DNA from: CAWABB01 sp963780165
GTDB taxonomy: Bacteria > Bacteroidota > Ignavibacteria > UBA10030 > UBA6906
Direction of reading: 5' to 3'
NCBI GenBank assembly: GCA_963780165.1
Contig: CAWABB010000007.1
Span: 124,001-188,000, forward strand
DNA: 64,000 nt
Part shown: one piece after another, positions 59,672 to 64,000 of the stretch
Layout of the letters: the number at the start of each line of letters is the position of its first letter
Position numbering within the stretch: the stretch's first letter is position 1
The notes under the pieces: generated by a model
Told to the model about the DNA's origin: nothing
Database searches by the model: none
Seen by the model: only the letters and a program-made list of their open reading frames with translations
Made by a program: the position numbers and the translations under genes

Positions 59672-60142
59672 ATGTTCATGGCGACTCACCAGTATGGGCC
59701 CAAAGCTTCAACCGCGCTGGACCTCTGGGTGAAACTCGCCCGGGCATCGGCCGTGTTCAGTCACCGCACACACGAGCATATCCGGACGTTTGGCCTCACC
59801 GAGAGTCAGTTCTCGGCCCTCGAGACTCTCGGGCACAAAGGGCCGCTCATGGTGGGTGAGCTTTGCAGGAAGCAGCTTGTCACGGGGGGGAACATGACCG
59901 TCGTGATCGACAACCTGGAGCGGGAGCAACTGGTGAAGCGCGTGCGGAGCTCCACTGACCGGCGGGTTATCCTCGTGCACCTTACCCCGAAGGGGAAGGC
60001 ACTCTTCGACAGCATTTTCCCGAAGCACGCCGACTTCGTCTCCGGGCTGGCCTCCGTCCTGGAGCTCCAGGAACAGCAGGACCTTGCGCGGCTCTTGAAG
60101 AAGCTCGGGATCGCGCTTCAGGCGCAGGAAGCGCTGAACTAG
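59672..60142 (+). CDS. MarR-family transcriptional regulator (MhqR-like)
   Basis: The 156-residue protein has the MarR winged helix-turn-helix: FGLTESQFSALETLGHKGPL, VGELCRKQLVTGGNMTVVIDNLEREQLV and the wing RSSTDRRVILVHLTPKG. Two cysteines are not arranged as in OhrR... only one (C in ELCRKQ) lies in the HTH. It precedes a ring-cleaving dioxygenase and a YceI gene by 12 bp, the order seen for quinone-responsive MhqR-type repressors. ATG 59678 (MATHQ) is an alternative start. Confidence 0.9.
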   Translation: MFMATHQYGPKASTALDLWVKLARASAVFSHRTHEHIRTFGLTESQFSALETLGHKGPLMVGELCRKQLVTGGNMTVVIDNLEREQLVKRVRSSTDRRVILVHLTPKGKALFDSIFPKHADFVSGLASVLELQEQQDLARLLKKLGIALQAQEALN

Positions 60143-60154
60143 GGCGTACGACTC

Positions 60155-61171
60155 ATGACATCGGACAACAGACAGATCAGACTGAACGGTATCCATCACG
60201 TCACCGCCATCTCCGGGGACGCGCAGAGGACGATCGACTTCTACGTCGAAACGCTCGGACTCCGGCTGGTGAAGCGGACGGTGAATTTTGATGACCCCTA
60301 TACGTACCACCTTTACTTTGGTGATGACGCGGGGTCGCCGGGGACGGTTCTGACATTCTTTCCCTGGGGAGCCGGTTCCACGCCAGGTCGGGAGGGGAGC
60401 GACCAGATCGCCGCTTTTTCGTTCTCGTATCCGGCTGAAGCTTTCGACTTCTGGCATGAACGGCTGCGGAGACTCGGCGTTCGGGGCGACGTGCGTGAGT
60501 CAGGCCTGGACGGTCGCGTCCTGAGTCTCCGAGATCCGGATGGGTTCCGCATCGATCTCGTGGGGACGGCAGGGGATCTCCGTCCCGGAGCTTCCGGTGC
60601 CGATGTTCCGGCGGTCGCCGCGCTTCGCGGATTCCATTCCGTCACTCTCTCGGAGCGGGACGCCGACGCAACGGCTGACCACCTCGTCCATGACCTGGGC
60701 TTCGAGAGGATTGGGACGGAAGGGTCGCGGACCCGGTATGCTGCGGGAAGCGCAGGCTCCGGCAGCTGGGTTGACGTTGTTGCAGAGCCAACGCGCGTAC
60801 CCGGTTCTATGGGCCGAGGCATCATCCACCACGTTGCGTTTCGCACGCAGGATGACGCGTCACAGGCGGCCCTCCGCGACGATCTCCTCGCGAGGGGTGT
60901 GCGCGTGACGCCGGTCAGAGACCGCCAGTATTTTAAGTCTATTTACTTCCAGGAGCCCGGGGGCGTCATCTGTGAAATCGCGACGGACACGCCAGGGTTT
61001 GCGGTCGACGAAGCGAATGGCCGCCTGGGGTCCGCTCTGAAGCTGCCGCCGTGGCTGGAGAAGGAAAGACGCGTCATCGAGCAAGCACTTCCGGTCATCA
61101 TCGTTCCAGACCGCACCCCAGTCGCGGGCGACCGTGTCCCCTCTGTGGCTCGCGCCGGAGGACGACTCTGA
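60155..61171 (+). CDS. ring-cleaving dioxygenase of the VOC family (MhqO-like)
   Basis: The 338-residue protein contains two glyoxalase/VOC modules: GIHHVTAISGDAQRTIDFY with LRLVKRTVNFDDPYTYHLYFGD in the first, and GFHSVTLSERDADAT with IIHHVAFRTQDDASQ and PGGVICEIATDTPGF in the second; the His/His/Glu metal triad is visible. Members of this group (MhqA/MhqO) are induced by quinones and electrophiles and are thought to cleave or detoxify them. It starts 12 bp after the MarR gene, probably co-transcribed with it and repressed by it. Confidence 0.9.
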   Translation: MTSDNRQIRLNGIHHVTAISGDAQRTIDFYVETLGLRLVKRTVNFDDPYTYHLYFGDDAGSPGTVLTFFPWGAGSTPGREGSDQIAAFSFSYPAEAFDFWHERLRRLGVRGDVRESGLDGRVLSLRDPDGFRIDLVGTAGDLRPGASGADVPAVAALRGFHSVTLSERDADATADHLVHDLGFERIGTEGSRTRYAAGSAGSGSWVDVVAEPTRVPGSMGRGIIHHVAFRTQDDASQAALRDDLLARGVRVTPVRDRQYFKSIYFQEPGGVICEIATDTPGFAVDEANGRLGSALKLPPWLEKERRVIEQALPVIIVPDRTPVAGDRVPSVARAGGRL

Positions 61172-61233
61172 GCGTCCGTACCACATCACTTGTGCACAAC
61201 TACACACCCATCATTCCTTTCATGGAGGTTTCA

Positions 61234-61821
61234 ATGCGTTCATTGATTTCCCTGGCTGCCGCACTCGCGCTTGCAGCAGGTTCGTCCGCCGCCCAGACCA
61301 CGTGGTCAGCCGACAAGTCGCACAGCAACGTGACGTTTGCAGTTTCGCATCTTGTGATTGCCGAAGTGGGCGGCAGGTTTACAGATTTCGACGTCACGGT
61401 GACACAGCCCAATGCCAATGATTTCGTCGGCGCCAGCGTGACCGCGGAGATCAAGACCGCCAGCATCAACACCGACAACGCGGACCGCGACAAGCACCTC
61501 CGTTCCGACGACTTCCTGAACGCCGAGAAGTATCCGGCGATCGTGTTCAAGAGCACGAAGTTCGAAAAGACGGGGAAGGACACCTACAAGGTCCACGGGA
61601 ACCTGACCATTCGTGATGTCACGAAGCCGGTGACTCTCGACACGCGCTTCACGGGGAGCGTCAAGGACCCGTGGGGGAACACCAAGGCAGGCTTCAAAGC
61701 GACCACCACGATCGACCGTTTCGAGTACGGCGTGCAGTGGAGCAAGGCCACCGAGAGCGGCGGCATGGTAGCCGGCAAGGACATCGATATCACTCTCCTG
61801 CTGGAAATGAAGAAGAACTGA
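61234..61821 (+). CDS. exported YceI-family lipid-binding protein
   Basis: The 195-residue protein has a signal peptide (AAGSSAAQ, cleavage near residue 19) and the YceI lipocalin-like fold: WSADKSHSNVTFAVSHLVI, DVTVTQPNANDFVGASV, DKHLRSDDFLNAEKYPAIVF, GNLTIRDVTKPVTLD. YceI proteins bind isoprenoid quinones or other lipids in the periplasm. ATG 61234 follows GGAGG. It lies behind the MarR/dioxygenase pair, which supports a shared link to quinones; a strong terminator follows. Confidence 0.92.
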   Translation: MRSLISLAAALALAAGSSAAQTTWSADKSHSNVTFAVSHLVIAEVGGRFTDFDVTVTQPNANDFVGASVTAEIKTASINTDNADRDKHLRSDDFLNAEKYPAIVFKSTKFEKTGKDTYKVHGNLTIRDVTKPVTLDTRFTGSVKDPWGNTKAGFKATTTIDRFEYGVQWSKATESGGMVAGKDIDITLLLEMKKN

Positions 61822-61901
61822 ACGGCTCCGGTTCATCGTTGTGAGGAGACGCGCTCGATCGTCCCGAAAGCGTCGATCGGTCCACATGTGCCAATCATGC
61901 C

Positions 61902-61942
61902 AACCGCCCCCCGGGCCTGACCCGGCGGGCGGTTCGATTTTT
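61902..61942 (+). terminator. intrinsic terminator after the YceI gene
   Basis: AACCGCCCCCCGGG (61902-61915) pairs with CCCGGCGGGCGGTT (61921-61934) with one internal C/C mismatch and a 5-nt loop, followed by CGATTTTT. Confidence 0.9.
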
Positions 61943-61952
61943 CACGCGATAC

Positions 61953-62038
61953 CCTGAACCGGCGGACGTGAACTGGCGAGCGCGAACTGGCGAACGAGAA
62001 CCGGCGTACCTGAACCGCAGATACCTGAACCGCAGATG
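61953..62038. repeat. tandem repeat, 14-15 bp unit, six copies
   Basis: Units CCTGAACCGGCGGA, CGTGAACTGGCGAG, CGCGAACTGGCGAA, CGAGAACCGGCGTA, CCTGAACCGCAGATA and CCTGAACCGCAGATG follow each other without gaps. They share the core GAACYGGCG (GAACCGCAG in the last two). The array lies between the YceI terminator and the promoter of the HerA-like gene. Confidence 0.85.
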
Positions 62039-62048
62039 CCCCTCTGTT

Positions 62049-62076
62049 TTGAATTCCAGCGAACCCTCCCTATATT
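62049..62076 (+). promoter_or_regulatory. promoter TTGAAT-N16-TATATT for the HerA-like gene
   Basis: TTGAAT (62049-62054) and TATATT (62071-62076), spacer 16, lie 29 bp before the ATG at 62105 and directly behind the tandem repeat. Confidence 0.65.
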
Positions 62077-62104
62077 CCCCCCGATAACACACACAAGGAC
62101 CCGC

Positions 62105-63556
62105 ATGATGACTGCCGCCCCCGAAGGTGTATTGATCGCCAAGAGTACTGTCCCGCTTGAACTTCTTCCGCGCATGGCAAACCGTCACGGGCTGATAGCC
62201 GGGGCGACCGGTACGGGCAAGACCGTCACGCTCCAGGTGATTGCCGAGCGGTTCAGCAGGCTGGGCGTTCCGTGCTTCCTCTCCGACGTGAAGGGAGACC
62301 TTGCAGGCCTGAGCCAGCCCGGCACCGAATCCCCGAAGATCCGCGAGCGGATCGACAAGATGAATGTGACCGACTTCGCGTTTGGCGGATCTCCCGTCAC
62401 GTTCTGGGATCTCTTCGGCGAGCAGGGGCACCCCGTGCGCGCCACGATCTCGGACATGGGCCCCCTGCTCCTGAGTCGGCTCCTCAATCTGAACGAGATT
62501 CAGAGCGGAGTGCTGCACGCGGTGTTCAAGATTGCGGACGACAACGGGATGCTTCTGCTGGACCTGAAGGACCTGCGGGCGATGCTCGAGCACGCCGCGT
62601 CGAGTGCGTCCGAGTACCGTACGGCCTACGGAAACATTTCCGCGGCCTCGGTCGGAGCGATACAGCGGGGGCTGCTCGAGCTCGAGTCTCAGGGCGCCGA
62701 GGGCTTCTTCGGGGAACCGGCCCTCGAGCTCGAGGACATGATCCAGACAGACAGGGATGGGCGGGGGGTCATCAACATCCTCGCGGCGGATCGCCTGATG
62801 GAGCACCCGAAACTGTACGCCACATTTCTGCTGTGGCTGATGGCGGAACTGTTCGAGCGCCTGCCGGAAGTGGGGGACCCGGACGTGCCCAAGTTTCTCT
62901 TCTTCTTCGACGAAGCCCACCTGCTGTTCGACGAGGCACCGAAGCCGCTGCTCGAAAAGATCCAGCAGGTCACGCGACTCATTCGTTCGAAGGGTGTGGG
63001 CGTCTACTACATCACGCAGAATCCGCTCGACGTCCCCGACGTCGTCCTGGGCCAGCTGGGAAACCGGGTGCAGCATGCGCTGCGCGCGTTCACGCCGAGG
63101 GATCAGAAGGCAGTGAAGGCGGCCGCGGAGACGTTCCGATCGAACCCCGCGCTTGACGTGGAGACGGTCATTACGGAGATGGGTGTCGGCGAAGCACTCG
63201 TGTCGTTTCTGGATGCGAAGGGAACTCCCGGGGTCGTCGAGCGCGCGCTGATCTGTCCGCCGTTCAGCAGGATCGGTCCGATCCTGCCCGAGGAGCGCAA
63301 TTCCATCAGGAAACAGTCGATTGTCGGGACGCACTACGATACGGTCGTGGACCGGGAGTCGGCATACGAATTGCTGAAGAAGAGGACAGGGGAGCGCCTG
63401 GAACAGGATCCCGGTCCTCAGCCGAAAGGCAGACAGGCGATGAGTACGGCCGAGGCTGTCACCAGGAGCATCCTGGTGGCGGCGGGGAGCCAGCTGGGCC
63501 GCTCCGTCATTCGGGGGGTCTTCGGCTCAATACTCGGAGGAAAGCGTCGACGATGA
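62105..63556 (+). CDS. HerA-like ATPase, DUF853 (YjgR) family
   Basis: The 483-residue protein is a P-loop ATPase of the HerA/FtsK class: Walker A GATGTGKT (about 34-41), DVKGDLAGLS, Walker B FLFFFDEAHLLFD, an ITQNPLDVPD sensor block and an RVQHALRAFT arginine-finger region. DUF853 members are predicted DNA-pumping or bipolar helicases with unknown role. ATG 62105 (followed by a second ATG) has AAGGAC upstream and is placed right behind the promoter; an in-frame ATG at 62036 would lie upstream of it. The stop overlaps the following gene. Confidence 0.92.
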   Translation: MMTAAPEGVLIAKSTVPLELLPRMANRHGLIAGATGTGKTVTLQVIAERFSRLGVPCFLSDVKGDLAGLSQPGTESPKIRERIDKMNVTDFAFGGSPVTFWDLFGEQGHPVRATISDMGPLLLSRLLNLNEIQSGVLHAVFKIADDNGMLLLDLKDLRAMLEHAASSASEYRTAYGNISAASVGAIQRGLLELESQGAEGFFGEPALELEDMIQTDRDGRGVINILAADRLMEHPKLYATFLLWLMAELFERLPEVGDPDVPKFLFFFDEAHLLFDEAPKPLLEKIQQVTRLIRSKGVGVYYITQNPLDVPDVVLGQLGNRVQHALRAFTPRDQKAVKAAAETFRSNPALDVETVITEMGVGEALVSFLDAKGTPGVVERALICPPFSRIGPILPEERNSIRKQSIVGTHYDTVVDRESAYELLKKRTGERLEQDPGPQPKGRQAMSTAEAVTRSILVAAGSQLGRSVIRGVFGSILGGKRRR

Positions 63557-64000
63557 ATATCCTTGCACGCCGATCGATGCCGCTGCTGACAGCAGCGGTT
63601 CTGGCATGTGCAGTGGCGACCGGACAGGACGCGAAGCAGCCGGACGTGCAGACGCCCGATGTGCGGCCGCTCGAGAAGAAACGATTCGCCCTGGCCGGAG
63701 TCTGGGAACTGGGAGGCAGCGCGACGTTCCAGCGGAGTGTCCCGGTCGTGAACGGAGTCGAGGGTGACGCGGTCTATACGCTGTCGGCTCTTCCGTACGT
63801 CGGATGGTTCCTGTTCGAGGGGTTGGAGCTGGGGGCGAACCCACTCGGAGTCAGCATGACACGAACCGGCGAGTCGACAGTCGTCGACCTCCGATTCCTG
63901 TTCGCGCCGTCCTGGAATTTCCGCATGAAGGGGGAGTGGTACCCGTTCATCGAGGGGCTGGTCGGGTACACCGCGCGGTTGACTTCGACCGACGAGGGAG
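63553..64000 (+). CDS. predicted outer-membrane beta-barrel protein, 5' part only
   Basis: The frame runs from ATG 63553, overlapping the HerA-like stop (ATGA), to the right window edge without a stop; 149 residues are visible. A signal peptide (RRSMPLLTAAVLACAVATGQ, cleavage near residue 24) is followed by alternating amphipathic strands ending in aromatic residues (FALAGVWELGGSATFQ, VYTLSALPYVGWFLFEGLEL, EWYPFIEGLVGYTARL), the pattern of a small outer-membrane barrel (OMP_b-brl). No function can be assigned. Confidence 0.75.
   Translation, partial: MNILARRSMPLLTAAVLACAVATGQDAKQPDVQTPDVRPLEKKRFALAGVWELGGSATFQRSVPVVNGVEGDAVYTLSALPYVGWFLFEGLELGANPLGVSMTRTGESTVVDLRFLFAPSWNFRMKGEWYPFIEGLVGYTARLTSTDEG

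Overview
The window is high-GC (low 60s % by eye), gene-dense bacterial chromosome. A C-terminal type IX secretion sorting domain with the signature QNYPNPFNP (gene at 7324-10167), many exported Gfo/Idh/MocA-type and OmpA/TSP3 proteins, and multihaem cytochromes point to the Bacteroidota/Ignavibacteria side of the FCB group, probably an uncultured high-GC relative of Ignavibacteria. That placement is inference from gene content. I see no tRNA, rRNA, CRISPR array, insertion sequence or prophage.

Layout. 1-428: end of a GcvH-like lipoyl-domain protein. 468-4050 (minus): a haem-bearing histidine kinase, an archaemetzincin and an NtrC-type regulator in one overlapping operon, divergent from a plus-strand octahaem cytochrome / Fe-S / NrfD membrane complex (4490-7196). 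7324-10167: a very large T9SS-sorted protein with a deacetylase-like fold and two identical 443-bp repeats. 10684-13643: exported PepSY-like, hydroxypyruvate-isomerase-like and Gfo/Idh/MocA proteins. 14025-18944: a DUF3500 protein, a cNMP-binding histidine kinase, and a receiver-thioredoxin-reductase fusion without redox cysteines. 19000-24400 (minus): an AmmeMemoRadiSam locus with envelope-targeting signals and a membrane spermidine-synthase-like protein. 24490-27825 (minus): GH38 alpha-mannosidase-like enzyme.

28018-41431 is a myo-inositol catabolism operon: iolB, a transaldolase-family gene, iolD, iolA, iolE, iolG, a ribose/inositol-type ABC transporter, a TolB-like protein and an epimerase. 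The kinase (IolC) and aldolase (IolJ) of the classical route are absent and the transaldolase gene sits at that step; its chemistry could split unphosphorylated 5-dehydro-2-deoxygluconate into dihydroxyacetone and malonate semialdehyde. This is the candidate new system I rank highest.

41756-53610 carries housekeeping genes (OmpA, proS, an aldehyde dehydrogenase, dnaE, trxA, plsC, a phosphodiesterase) and the bicarbonate pair sbtA-sbtB. 53623-53808 is a CNNM-protein remnant. 53840-59548 is a complete mrpABCDEFG Na+/H+ antiporter operon. 59672-61821 is a MarR / ring-cleaving dioxygenase / YceI group with a likely operator. The window ends with a HerA-like ATPase (DUF853) and the start of an outer-membrane protein.

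Nine intergenic regions carry promoter-like pairs of the form TTGNNN-N16/17-TANNTT (usually TATATT), which looks like the housekeeping promoter of this organism and helps to fix several start codons.
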